From Cacconaster sp045641345 (GTDB lineage: Bacteria; Bacteroidota; Bacteroidia; Bacteroidales; UBA932), in the NCBI GenBank assembly GCA_045641345.1, contig JAZUGR010000021.1:17286-81285 (forward strand): a stretch of 64,000 bases of DNA. The letters run 5' to 3'. Position numbers and translations under genes: made by a program. Numbering within the stretch: position 1 is the first letter of the stretch; every line of letters begins with the position of its first letter. The notes beneath the pieces are model-generated. The model worked only from the letters and a program-made list of their open reading frames with translations. It searched no databases and was not told the DNA's origin. Below are positions 51,961 through 60,407 of this stretch, in pieces.

Positions 51961-53431
51961 TCGTGTAGGTTATCTTCAGCGTGGGGTGCGCCGGCGCTGC
52001 AGTGCCGTTCAGAGTGCCCTGATAATACGTCAGATTATCGACGCAGTAGAACGTCTGCGTGTTGCTGTTGAGGTCTATTCCGTAGTAGGAATAGTACATC
52101 TGGTTGTAGTAGTCGTTGATGTAGGGCCTGTCGCTGGCCGTGCTTACCGAATATGAAGCCGTGGGCATCAGCCAGATGTCGTAGGTGTCGTCGACCTTCT
52201 CGTAATCTTCCTTGAGGAGGGACTGTATGTAGAGCGCCGCATCCGGCCTGTAGAAATAGCAGTTCCTGCCATCGTCGATGTTCTTGACCAGCGTGCCGAT
52301 GTCGTATTCGGCTGTATATATCTCCGATATCGGAGCGTAAATCACGGCGCCGGTCGAATCGCGGTGGCGGCGGCAGGGGAACATATTTGAAGGATAATAG
52401 TAATAATCCGAATAAACTCCCGAGAAATCAACCGGCAACTCGAACTGAGCCTTTGAAACCATTATGTTCCTGCCGCTTATTCCGAGTTTCTTCATCCACT
52501 CTTCGAGAGCGTCCCTCAACTGCCTGCCGTTGATATAGGGCGTAATGCCTCCGATCCCTTCGGAGCGTATTTCATCCCTGGCCTCTGCGCAGGGAACCAT
52601 CAGGCTGTCGCGCTCGACCGTTATGAATCCGTAGGCCAGCGTGCCGCCGAGCATGAAGGATTCGACCGTATCCCTCCTGTATCCGTCGGAACGGGTTGAG
52701 GTGTATGTGAGGGTGAGGCACGGGGAGGATATGTCGAATTCCGAAATCCTGCCTCCGATATCATTCCTGTCGCGTCTGTCCGTACGGATATAGAGTCCCA
52801 TGAATTGCTTGCAGAACAGCTGGACGCTGTCGAGCACCGTGGAGTCCATGCTGAAAAGGGGCTGGGCGAATTCCTTGGGGAACCTTATGTAAACGGTGTC
52901 GGCGCCCATAGTGACATTAGTGCCCTCGCAGCATTGCTTGGGTGAATAGTACGAAGGGTCCAGAGGTTTGCCGTACACGAGCGAGGAATCAAGTTCGCGC
53001 GCGAGTCTGTGGACGTATATGTTCTGCGGTATGAAACGCTGGTCGTCGCTGAGGGTCTGCAGGCTTGAGGTTGCAAGCGCGAGAACCATGCTCTTGAATT
53101 CCGGCTCTCCGCCCCACCCGCTGAACTGCCCCGTAGGCACGATGCTCACGGCAGTGCCCAGCGTGATGTTGCCATATTCCTGCGAGCTTATCGAGCCGAC
53201 GGGAAGATAGTCGAACAGCTCCATATTGAGGCTGTCGGGATAACGGAGCCCCACCGGTACGTTGAACGTCGTGTCCTTGATATAGATTATCTGGTCGAGC
53301 GGAACATACGACGACCCGATGGTGTTGTCTATGCTGACGCAGGAGCCAAGCGACGAAAGTGCAAGCAGTGCTGCCACTGCAAGGGAGAGCGGCTTACCTG
53401 CCTTTGGAGCCTGCAGAAAGGATTTTGTCAT
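51947..53431 (-). CDS. DUF4270 lipoprotein
   Basis: A 494-residue lipoprotein (lipobox LGSC, about residue 30) with the DUF4270 body: early DNTIGSSYVPLDQ, DTTFNVPVGLRYPDSL and a C-terminal LKITYTITVE. DUF4270 proteins are common in Bacteroidota and often follow a starch-synthase-like gene, as here. Their function is unknown. The start is at 53431 or, three residues longer, 53440; either overlaps the upstream gene by 38-47 bases, because no Met occurs later before the signal core. Confidence 0.85.
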   Translation of the reverse strand: MTKSFLQAPKAGKPLSLAVAALLALSSLGSCVSIDNTIGSSYVPLDQIIYIKDTTFNVPVGLRYPDSLNMELFDYLPVGSISSQEYGNITLGTAVSIVPTGQFSGWGGEPEFKSMVLALATSSLQTLSDDQRFIPQNIYVHRLARELDSSLVYGKPLDPSYYSPKQCCEGTNVTMGADTVYIRFPKEFAQPLFSMDSTVLDSVQLFCKQFMGLYIRTDRRDRNDIGGRISEFDISSPCLTLTYTSTRSDGYRRDTVESFMLGGTLAYGFITVERDSLMVPCAEARDEIRSEGIGGITPYINGRQLRDALEEWMKKLGISGRNIMVSKAQFELPVDFSGVYSDYYYYPSNMFPCRRHRDSTGAVIYAPISEIYTAEYDIGTLVKNIDDGRNCYFYRPDAALYIQSLLKEDYEKVDDTYDIWLMPTASYSVSTASDRPYINDYYNQMYYSYYGIDLNSNTQTFYCVDNLTYYQGTLNGTAAPAHPTLKITYTITVE

Positions 53432-54239
53432 AGAAATCATTGTAATTCTTGATACCTGCCGTGTTCTCCTGGTTTATCGGTGAGAACCGGAGCATCGGAA
53501 TCTTCCGGCTTCCGGCGGCCTCCGTCAGACGTTTGTCGAGTTCGGCCTCTCCGGCGACGACTCCGTCTGAATACTGGATTGCCAGCTTGGCGAGATTTAT
53601 GCCGTCGGCTTCCTTGAACGCCGAGAAGTCGCTTTTCCTGAGGGGCTCCATCATAGCCTTCTGCACTATGTCGTCGCAGAAACGGTCGTCGAGATATTCG
53701 TTGTACAGTGAAAGCACAACCTTGGCATCCTCGAAGAGGGGGTCGCCCTTATATGCCTTTTTCAGATATATCGGAAGGAAATGCGATATCCAGCCCTGAC
53801 AATGCACGATGTCGGGTTTCCATCTGAGCTTCTTGACGGTTTCGAGTACGCCGCGGGCAAAGAATATCGCCCTTTCGCCGTTGTCAGCGAAGAATTTGCC
53901 GTCAGCATCGGTGAACACGGCCTTGCGCTGGAAGTATTCCTCGTTGTCGATGAAATACACCTGCGTCTTGGCTGCGGAAATCGAGGCCACCTTGATTACA
54001 AGGGAGAAGTCCGACTCCCCGACGACTATGTTCATTCCCGACAGGCGGATGACCTCATGAAGCTGGTTGCGCCGCTCGTTGATGCATCCGTATCTGGGCA
54101 TGAAGGCGCGGATTTCCTTGCCACACTCCTGTATGCCCTGCGGGGCGTATCTTCCGGAGAGTGCAATCGCCGACTCCGGCAGATAGGGGAATATCTCCGA
54201 ATTGACAAACAGAATTCTCTTGATCTCGTCCATACGCAT
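53394..54239 (-). CDS. Starch/glycogen synthase catalytic-domain protein (GT5, N-terminal domain only)
   Basis: A 281-residue protein matching only the N-terminal GT5 domain of starch synthases: RILFVNSEIFPYLPESA, then SDGVVAGEAELD near the end. The C-terminal GT-B donor-binding half of a normal synthase (about 480 residues) is absent. Similar short proteins occur beside DUF4270 genes in Bacteroides, so this is probably not a recent truncation. Activity on glycogen is unproven. The start is the ATG at 54239 (or 54233); the frame upstream runs only to a TTG. Confidence 0.8.
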   Translation of the reverse strand: MRMDEIKRILFVNSEIFPYLPESAIALSGRYAPQGIQECGKEIRAFMPRYGCINERRNQLHEVIRLSGMNIVVGESDFSLVIKVASISAAKTQVYFIDNEEYFQRKAVFTDADGKFFADNGERAIFFARGVLETVKKLRWKPDIVHCQGWISHFLPIYLKKAYKGDPLFEDAKVVLSLYNEYLDDRFCDDIVQKAMMEPLRKSDFSAFKEADGINLAKLAIQYSDGVVAGEAELDKRLTEAAGSRKIPMLRFSPINQENTAGIKNYNDFYDKILSAGSKGR

Positions 54240-54264
54240 TCGTCTTTTAAGGGCAAATTCGACA

Positions 54265-54272
54265 CAAAGATA
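54265..54272 (-). promoter_or_regulatory. -7 box of the GT5-DUF4270 genes
   Basis: Reads TATCTTTG on the minus strand, 25 bases before the ATG at 54239. It diverges from the ftsX promoter. Confidence 0.55.
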
Positions 54273-54286
54273 ATGAAAAATTTGAT

Positions 54287-54294
54287 TAACTTTG
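54287..54294 (+). promoter_or_regulatory. ftsX operon -7 box, leaderless spacing
   Basis: TAACTTTG ends seven bases before the ATG at 54302, so the transcript should start at about the start codon. Confidence 0.55.
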
Positions 54295-54301
54295 GCCCCG
54301 A

Positions 54302-55189
54302 ATGTCAACTTCGCTCAAAAAAGAGACCAAAATCATACGCAGGAGGCTTGTGCGCTCGTACGTCACCTCCGTGATAAGCATATCCCTCGTGCTGACGCTT
54401 ATCGGATCCGCCGTCATTTTCTGGGTCAATGCGGGCAGGATAGCTTCGTTCTTCAAGGAGAACGTGGCCGTGACCCTAATCCTCGCCGACGGGTTGGACG
54501 AGCCTTCCGGAAAGGCGTTCGCCGATTCGCTCCTTGTCTCGGAATGTATAAGGAAGGCCGATTATGTCTCTGCGGAGCGCGGCGCCCGTGAACTTGAAGA
54601 CCTGCTCGGCAAGGACTTCCTCTCCGTGTTCGAAACCACGCCGATACCTTCGTCCGTAGAAGTGTATCTCAACGGCGATTCTCTTTCCACCGAGTACCTC
54701 TCGTCATTCAGCGCCCGTATGGAGGAGGATTCCCGGGTGGGGGAGGTGGTATATCAGAAAAGCCTCGTGGAGGCCTTGAATGCCAATCTGCGGAAAATCA
54801 CCCTCGTCCTCACGGTTGTCATAGCCGTGCTTCTTGCGATTTCATTCGCGCTGATCGGCAATACCGTGAGGCTCAATATCTTTTCGCGCCGTTTCACCAT
54901 CCACACAATGAAGATGGTGGGGGCCAGCAATTCCTTCATACGCAAGCCCTTTGTAAGGCAGGCTCTGCTGCAGGGCCTGGTGGCCGGGCTGCTGGCGGCC
55001 TCCGTCATAGCCTTCGGCGTGTGGTGCGTCAAGACCGAAAGCCCGCTCCTTTTCTCCCTCTTCGATATGAAGGTGGTGGCTTCCGCACTTTGCGGAACCG
55101 TGCTTCTTGGAATGGTCATCTGCTCGATTTCCGCGTTTTTCGTGGCCGGGCGGATTGCGTGCTCGTCAAAGGACGAATTGTATTTTTAA
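54302..55189 (+). CDS. ftsX: Cell-division protein FtsX
   Basis: A 295-residue inner-membrane protein with the FtsX layout: one membrane segment near 22-45, an extracytoplasmic domain (about 50-165), and three further segments (about 170-200, 220-245, 262-288). FtsX with the ATPase FtsE controls cell-wall hydrolases at the septum. ftsE is not adjacent, as is common in Bacteroidota. The EnvC-like protein at 27382-28557 is the kind of partner FtsEX uses. It leads an operon with DUF3098, uppP and lpxH. Confidence 0.92.
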   Translation: MSTSLKKETKIIRRRLVRSYVTSVISISLVLTLIGSAVIFWVNAGRIASFFKENVAVTLILADGLDEPSGKAFADSLLVSECIRKADYVSAERGARELEDLLGKDFLSVFETTPIPSSVEVYLNGDSLSTEYLSSFSARMEEDSRVGEVVYQKSLVEALNANLRKITLVLTVVIAVLLAISFALIGNTVRLNIFSRRFTIHTMKMVGASNSFIRKPFVRQALLQGLVAGLLAASVIAFGVWCVKTESPLLFSLFDMKVVASALCGTVLLGMVICSISAFFVAGRIACSSKDELYF

Positions 55190-55198
55190 CAGTGATAT

Positions 55199-55432
55199 AT
55201 GAACAACTTCTCCCTTCCTTCCAAAAATGTCAGAATGATAATCGTGGGTCTGCTCGTGATGATTGCCGGCTACATTCTGATGATCGGAGGCGGATCTTCC
55301 GACCCGTCGGTATTCAATGATGCGATGTTCGATTTCAGGAGGCTTGTGGCCTCTCCTCTGCTGGTGATAGTGGGGATAGTCATAATAATCGTGTCGATAA
55401 TGGCAAAACCCGGGGAGGACGGTGACAAATGA
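55199..55432 (+). CDS. DUF3098 small membrane protein
   Basis: A 77-residue protein with two hydrophobic segments (about 12-31 and 50-70) around a short loop (GGGSSDPSVFNDAMFDFRRL). This is the DUF3098 pattern, found in Bacteroidota between ftsX and uppP. The function is unknown; conserved position implies an envelope or division role. Its stop overlaps the uppP start (ATGA). Confidence 0.88.
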   Translation: MNNFSLPSKNVRMIIVGLLVMIAGYILMIGGGSSDPSVFNDAMFDFRRLVASPLLVIVGIVIIIVSIMAKPGEDGDK

Positions 55433-56223
55433 GCGGATTCGAAGCATTCATACTCGGGCTTGTCCAGGGCTTGACGGAGTTTCTTCCGGTGAGCAGCAGC
55501 GGCCACCTTACGATAGGCAAGTATCTTTTCGGAATCGAATCGGACGACCTTTCGTTCGAGATAACGGTGCATGCGGCCACGGTGCTTGCCACCATCGTCG
55601 TGTTCCGTCGTGACATCCTCCGCCTGATAAGCGGCCTGTTCAGATTCCGTCTGAATGACGAAACCCTTTATGTGGGCAAGATTCTGGTTTCGATGATTCC
55701 GGTATTTGTGGTCGGAATGTTCTTCAAGGATTATGTGGAGGCACTTTTCGGCAGCGGCCTCGTCGTGGTCGGATGTGCGCTGATGGTGACCGCCGCCCTG
55801 CTGTGGATCAGCGAGCATATCAAAAAGTCCGCATCCGAAGGAACTCCCTTGAGTTGGAAAACCGCCGTGTGGATGGGCGTGGCCCAGGCCGTAGCGGTTA
55901 TCCCCGGCCTTTCCAGAAGCGGATCCACAATCGCTGCGGGCCTTTTCTGCGGCACCCGGAAGGAGGAAGTGGCGGAATTTTCGTTCCTTATGGTGCTGGT
56001 CCCGATACTGGGTGAAGCGTTCCTCGATCTGACAGGCGGTGAGGCGGCCGCAGGTACGGCGGGCCTGATGCCTCTTGCAATAGGTTTCGCCTCGGCATTC
56101 GCTTCGGGCCTCTTCGCCTGCAAGGTGATGATTTCCATAGTCAAGAGAGCCCGTCTCAAATGGTTCGCGCTCTATTGCGTGGCGGTCTCTCTTGTTTGCT
56201 TCATTCTTGAATACGTCGGGTGA
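55429..56223 (+). CDS. uppP: Undecaprenyl-diphosphatase
   Basis: A 264-residue polytopic membrane phosphatase that recycles the undecaprenyl carrier for peptidoglycan and polysaccharide export. It has the two signature motifs, GLTEFLPVSSSGHL (near 14-27) and PGLSRSGSTIAAG (near 158-170). It confers bacitracin tolerance in other bacteria (family knowledge). Its stop overlaps the lpxH start. Confidence 0.96.
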   Translation: MSGFEAFILGLVQGLTEFLPVSSSGHLTIGKYLFGIESDDLSFEITVHAATVLATIVVFRRDILRLISGLFRFRLNDETLYVGKILVSMIPVFVVGMFFKDYVEALFGSGLVVVGCALMVTAALLWISEHIKKSASEGTPLSWKTAVWMGVAQAVAVIPGLSRSGSTIAAGLFCGTRKEEVAEFSFLMVLVPILGEAFLDLTGGEAAAGTAGLMPLAIGFASAFASGLFACKVMISIVKRARLKWFALYCVAVSLVCFILEYVG

Positions 56224-56984
56224 TGATGGAGGAGGGTGACAAATATTTCTTCGTCTCCGACGTCCATCTCGGAGCGGTGGGGGATACTGAAGGAGCGAGG
56301 GAGAAAGCTTTTCTCAAGTTTCTCAAGAGCCTTCCCGAGGGGGCTCGCGGCCTGTTCTTCCTGGGCGACATATTCGACTTCTGGGTGGAATACCGCGACG
56401 TGGCTCCCAGGGGTTTCGTGAGAGTCCTCGGAGAGCTTGCCCGCCTTGCCGACCGGGGCGTTGAAATGTGGTTCTTCGCAGGGAACCACGATTACTGGGT
56501 GTTCGATTATCTGCGTGACGAGATAGGGATGCACATCGTCACCGACACCTATCGGGTGATGGAGGTTGCAGGCCGTACGGTGTGTATGGGCCACGGCGAC
56601 GGAGTGGGCAGGCACAGCCTTTCAACGAGGCTCATATTCCGTTTCATCCGTTCCCCGTTCTGGATAGCGGTGCTCAAGATAATACACCCCTGGTTCATAT
56701 TCAGGATAGCGCACGTATGGTCGAAAAGCAGCCGTCGCAAGCAGGGCAAGCGTCACTACAAGTTCCGTGGTACCGACGACCCCATCTACAAGTTCGCCGA
56801 CGAGTTGGGCCGCACGCGCAGGATAGATATGTACGTGTTCGGGCATCTGCACAGCCCGGCCATGGTCGACGTGCCCAGCGGAGGGAGGCTGTTCATCCTC
56901 GATGACTGGGCCGCGGGCTGCAATTATTTGAATTTGTCGGGTATGTGTATTTCGGGGCGGGATCTCCCGAAAATCGAAAAATAG
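56223..56984 (+). CDS. lpxH: UDP-2,3-diacylglucosamine diphosphatase
   Basis: A 253-residue metallophosphoesterase of lipid A synthesis that releases lipid X from UDP-diacylglucosamine. Motifs in order: SDVHLGA, GDIFDFW, GNHDYW, MGHGDG and FGHLHSP. A GTG at 56220 would add one residue. Its last 61 bases overlap the converging DUF4294 gene on the other strand, an unusually long tail-to-tail overlap. Confidence 0.92.
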   Translation: MMEEGDKYFFVSDVHLGAVGDTEGAREKAFLKFLKSLPEGARGLFFLGDIFDFWVEYRDVAPRGFVRVLGELARLADRGVEMWFFAGNHDYWVFDYLRDEIGMHIVTDTYRVMEVAGRTVCMGHGDGVGRHSLSTRLIFRFIRSPFWIAVLKIIHPWFIFRIAHVWSKSSRRKQGKRHYKFRGTDDPIYKFADELGRTRRIDMYVFGHLHSPAMVDVPSGGRLFILDDWAAGCNYLNLSGMCISGRDLPKIEK

Positions 56985-57607
56985 AGCCTGTCGAATTTCC
57001 CTGCCCGCCAGATAACCACAAGCTCCTCAAGGTCGCGGTCTTCACCGAAACGGTCGTAGGGCTGCTTGAGATTGCCTTTGAACATCTTCGCGAATCCCTG
57101 CCAGAAAACTGCGGTAGGGCTGCTCAGATAGTGTTTCAGAATATAATACGGAGTCATTCCCACTTCCCTGTCGATGAGCCGTATCGTCATCAGACCCTGT
57201 GCCAGGGTGAGAGACCTGAATATCGGCTCGCATTCCTTGAGAAGGTCCTCCTTCAGCTGTTCAAGATACCGGTCCTGCTGCGCCTGGGTGTAATTGTCGG
57301 CCAGAAACAGGCTGTCGGTGCTGTTTATGACCCTGGCCACGAATTGGGCGTACGGATATGCCTTGCTGAAATTATGCACCCTCTTGTAGTATTGCCTCCA
57401 CTGCCGTTTCGACATGCCCTTCTTTCTCGGGGATACGACGGCCGGCGTTATGTCGTCGAGGAAAACGGTATCCCTGCCGTTGACTATGAACGGCATCACG
57501 TAGCCTTTTTCCCCGGGCCGGTTCTGCTGGCGGGCGAGGCCTTCGAACGATGAGACGAAGACGGCTGCCGTCAGCAGGGCAAATATATGGAGCTTGGCAT
57601 TCCTCAT
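56924..57607 (-). CDS. DUF4294 exported protein
   Basis: A 227-residue protein with a signal peptide (cleavage near GLAR, residue 25) and a conserved body (MPFIVNGRDTVFLDDITP, LSKRQWRQYYKRVHNFSKAYPYA-type sequence) matching DUF4294, a Bacteroidota family of unknown function. It has its own -7 box and diverges from the symporter gene. The C-terminal 20 residues are encoded opposite the end of lpxH. Confidence 0.85.
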   Translation of the reverse strand: MRNAKLHIFALLTAAVFVSSFEGLARQQNRPGEKGYVMPFIVNGRDTVFLDDITPAVVSPRKKGMSKRQWRQYYKRVHNFSKAYPYAQFVARVINSTDSLFLADNYTQAQQDRYLEQLKEDLLKECEPIFRSLTLAQGLMTIRLIDREVGMTPYYILKHYLSSPTAVFWQGFAKMFKGNLKQPYDRFGEDRDLEELVVIWRAGKFDRLYFSIFGRSRPEIHIPDKFK

Positions 57608-57618
57608 TTTTCCAACCG

Positions 57619-57626
57619 CAAATTTA
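57619..57626 (-). promoter_or_regulatory. -7 box of the DUF4294 gene
   Basis: Reads TAAATTTG on the minus strand, 11 bases before the ATG at 57607. Confidence 0.5.
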
Positions 57627-57641
57627 ACAAGAAAAAATACT

Positions 57642-57649
57642 TATATTTG
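57642..57649 (+). promoter_or_regulatory. -7 box of the symporter-M19 dipeptidase operon
   Basis: TATATTTG lies 52 bases before the ATG at 57702 and diverges from the DUF4294 box. Confidence 0.55.
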
Positions 57650-57701
57650 CAAAGTATGTACTGCAGACATTGGTCGATTTTTCAATAATATCTCAATAAT
57701 C

Positions 57702-59078
57702 ATGTTTGATCTAACCAACTTCACCCCTTGGGTGCTCTTTTCGGATGCGGGAGTTATCTTCGCATTGCTCCTTTTCGGCAAGTTGTGCCGCGCCAAACTC
57801 AAATTCATACAGAGTTCATTCATACCGCCTTCCCTGATTGCCGGCATCCTCGCCCTCACATTCGGCCCCAACGGCCTCGGATGGCTTCCCCTCTCCAATA
57901 ATCTGGGCACATATTCGGCAATCCTCATCGCTGTCGTGTTCGCTGCCCTTCCCCTTTCGTCCCCCTCTTTCAAGATCAAGGAGGTGGCCGGCAAGGTGGG
58001 CCCGATGTGGGCGTATTCGCAGTTCGGGATGTTGTTCCAATGGGCCGTCATCGGCATACTCGGTGTGCTGGTGCTCACCCCCATCTTCCACGTCCATGAG
58101 GCGTTCGGCATAATGTGCCCCGTGGGCTTCTACGGCGGGCACGGCACTGCGGCTGCAATGGGCGCCACCTTCGACGGAATGGGATGGCCCGATGCGCTCA
58201 GCCTCGGTATGACCACCGCTACGGTGGGAGTCGTCCTCGGAGTGATATGCGGCGTGGTGTTCATCAAACTGGCCACCAAGAAGCATCAGACAAACTATGT
58301 AACCGATTTTGCAGAGCTCCCCGGCGAGCTCCGCTGCGGTCTGGTTCCAGAAGAGAAGCGTGACTCTCTCGGAAAGGCCACGGTTTCATCCATCTCCATC
58401 GAGCACTTCACCCTCCATCTCGGAATCGTATTCCTCGCGGCATTCGGCGGCTATATGCTGACCACTGCAATAAAGCAGAACTTCGCCGTGAACGGAGATC
58501 CCCTCGACATCCCCGTATTCCTTACGGCATATCTTGTGGGCCTTTTTGCCAAGTTCCTGCTCGACAAAACAAGGGCAAGCTACTATGTGGAGCAGAAAAC
58601 CATCGGCAATATCAGCGGAACGGCCACCGACCTCCTGGTTGCCTGCGGCGTCGGCGCCATCAACCTCAAAGTGGTGGCCAACAATATCTCGGCGCTCGTA
58701 GTGCTGCTCGTCCTCGGTATCGCGGTCACGATATTCCTCGTATTCTGGTTTGCGCGTCACCTCTATAAGGAGGACTGGTTCGAAAAGGCCATCTTCGCCT
58801 GGGGGTGGTGGACAGGTACGATGGCCATCGGCATCGCCCTGCTGCGCATCGTCGATCCCAAGAATGAAAGCCACGCACTCGACAACTACGCGCTCGCATT
58901 CCTTCCCTGCGCCCCCATCGAAATCATACTCATCCTTTCGGTTCCGTTTGCGGCCAAGGGAGGCTGGCTTCTGTGGCTGTGCGTGGGCTACCTGGTGATT
59001 TCGCTTCTCATCCTCCTCCTGGCGAAGAAGATGGGATGGTGGCTCAGCAGCAAGCAGATAAAGGAATTGAAGAAGTAA
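57702..59078 (+). CDS. gltS: GltS-type sodium/glutamate symporter
   Basis: A 458-residue transporter with about 11 hydrophobic segments in two inverted halves. The start LFGKLCRAKLKFIQSSFIPPSLIAG and the loop CPVGFYGGHGTAAAMGATF resemble GltS family proteins of Bacteroidota. The predicted role is sodium-driven uptake of glutamate or a related dicarboxylate. The ATG at 57702 is preferred; the longer frame crosses the promoter. It is followed eight bases later by an M19 dipeptidase, so peptide cleavage and amino-acid uptake are linked here. Confidence 0.85.
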   Translation: MFDLTNFTPWVLFSDAGVIFALLLFGKLCRAKLKFIQSSFIPPSLIAGILALTFGPNGLGWLPLSNNLGTYSAILIAVVFAALPLSSPSFKIKEVAGKVGPMWAYSQFGMLFQWAVIGILGVLVLTPIFHVHEAFGIMCPVGFYGGHGTAAAMGATFDGMGWPDALSLGMTTATVGVVLGVICGVVFIKLATKKHQTNYVTDFAELPGELRCGLVPEEKRDSLGKATVSSISIEHFTLHLGIVFLAAFGGYMLTTAIKQNFAVNGDPLDIPVFLTAYLVGLFAKFLLDKTRASYYVEQKTIGNISGTATDLLVACGVGAINLKVVANNISALVVLLVLGIAVTIFLVFWFARHLYKEDWFEKAIFAWGWWTGTMAIGIALLRIVDPKNESHALDNYALAFLPCAPIEIILILSVPFAAKGGWLLWLCVGYLVISLLILLLAKKMGWWLSSKQIKELKK

Positions 59079-59085
59079 TACCCAA

Positions 59086-60180
59086 ATGCAGAATATTCTC
59101 AGACTCGGTGCCGCTCTTGTTGCAGCGGCACTTTGTTTCCCTGCCATGGGCGGGGGGACGGATGTGGCGGATCATGCCGCAAAACTCCACAAGTCGATAA
59201 TCTCCATCGACACCCATACCGACACGGCCGTGGAGATGTTTCACGGAAAGAATCCCGACTCCCTGCAGGTCAATCCCGACAAGATGCGCAAGGGAGGGCT
59301 GGATGCCGTGTTCTTCGCCGCATACGTGGGGCAGCGGCAGAGGGATGACAGCACCCTTAGGGCCAAGACCGCCTATGTCTCGTCGGTCATCACCTCTTTC
59401 AAGGGATATGTCGAGAGCCATCGCAGCGAGATAGGCATCGCATTGACGGCCGATGACGTGCGCCGCCTCAAGAAAGAGGGGCGTCTGGCAGCCATATTGG
59501 CGATAGAGAACGGCTATGCGCTGGGCAAGGACATCTCCAACGTCAGTAAGTTCTATGATATGGGCGTGAGGTATATCACCCTGTCGCATAACAACAACAA
59601 TGACGTCTGCGATGCTGCGGTAACGAAAGACAGCCCCAAATACGGGTTCAGGAAGGGCCCCGAATGGCACGGTCTGTCACCGTTCGGATATGAGGTCGTC
59701 GCCGAAATGAACAGGCTCGGGATCATCGTGGACGTTTCGCACACTTCCGCCGAGACTGTCGCCGACTGCCTCGAGGCCAGCAGGGCTCCGATAATTGCGA
59801 GCCATTCCTGCTGCGCCGCCCTCAAGGACCATCCCCGCAACCTGACGGACGACCAGATAAGGGCCATCGCCGCCAAGGGCGGCCTCGTACAGGTTACCAC
59901 CTACTGGATTTTCCTGGGCGGGAGCGAAAGTGATGCAAACGTGTCGCGCTATTGCGACCACGTGGAGCACGTGCGTGATCTGGTCGGCGTGGAGCATGTG
60001 GGATTCGGCTCCGATTTTGACGGAGGCGGAGAGATGTCCGACCTGAAGGACGCGTCGCAGATACAGAACATAACCGCAGAGCTTCTCCGCCGCGGATGGA
60101 GCGACGAGGATATCCGTCTGTTCTGGGGAGGGAACGTACTCCGCGTGATGGAAGAGGTCGCGAAGGTTGCCGGCCACTGA
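59086..60180 (+). CDS. M19-family membrane/renal-type dipeptidase
   Basis: A 364-residue exported zinc dipeptidase. After a signal peptide (cleavage near AMGG, residue 22) come the metal motif DTHTD (near 42), the bridging Glu in AIENGYAL, the His in DVSHTS, HSCCAAL and the Asp in GFGSDFDGGG. The family cleaves dipeptides, including some with D-residues. It ends the operon with the symporter and is followed by a strong terminator. Confidence 0.92.
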   Translation: MQNILRLGAALVAAALCFPAMGGGTDVADHAAKLHKSIISIDTHTDTAVEMFHGKNPDSLQVNPDKMRKGGLDAVFFAAYVGQRQRDDSTLRAKTAYVSSVITSFKGYVESHRSEIGIALTADDVRRLKKEGRLAAILAIENGYALGKDISNVSKFYDMGVRYITLSHNNNNDVCDAAVTKDSPKYGFRKGPEWHGLSPFGYEVVAEMNRLGIIVDVSHTSAETVADCLEASRAPIIASHSCCAALKDHPRNLTDDQIRAIAAKGGLVQVTTYWIFLGGSESDANVSRYCDHVEHVRDLVGVEHVGFGSDFDGGGEMSDLKDASQIQNITAELLRRGWSDEDIRLFWGGNVLRVMEEVAKVAGH

Positions 60181-60237
60181 TTCCGTCAAGTCGAAAAGTA
60201 CAGTTTCCTTCACTTTTTGGGATTTAATAACCCACTG

Positions 60238-60268
60238 AAATTAGCCGCTTTAAGTGGCTAATTTTTTT
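60238..60268 (+). terminator. Rho-independent terminator after the M19 dipeptidase
   Basis: An 11-bp stem (60238-60248 with 60254-60264, one G-U pair) with the five-base loop TTTAA, ending in a run of seven T residues. It separates the dipeptidase operon from the ribosomal genes. Confidence 0.85.
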
Positions 60269-60299
60269 GTCGAAAATGTGAAAAAATCATCAAAAAAAG

Positions 60300-60329
60300 T
60301 TTGCGTTTCGAAAATTTTGAGTACCTTTG
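60300..60329 (+). promoter_or_regulatory. Ribosomal-protein operon promoter before rplP
   Basis: A -33 TTTG (60300-60303) and a -7 TACCTTTG (60322-60329) with 18 bases between make a canonical Bacteroidota promoter. A leader of about 70 AT-rich bases precedes rplP at 60408; I see no recognised riboswitch or leader-protein site in it. Confidence 0.78.
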
Positions 60330-60407
60330 CATCCCTATATCTTATGCGGTAAAATGTGCAAGATACAGATTTAGAGATATTTAGAGAATTTTTTAAGTTA
60401 TAGAGCA

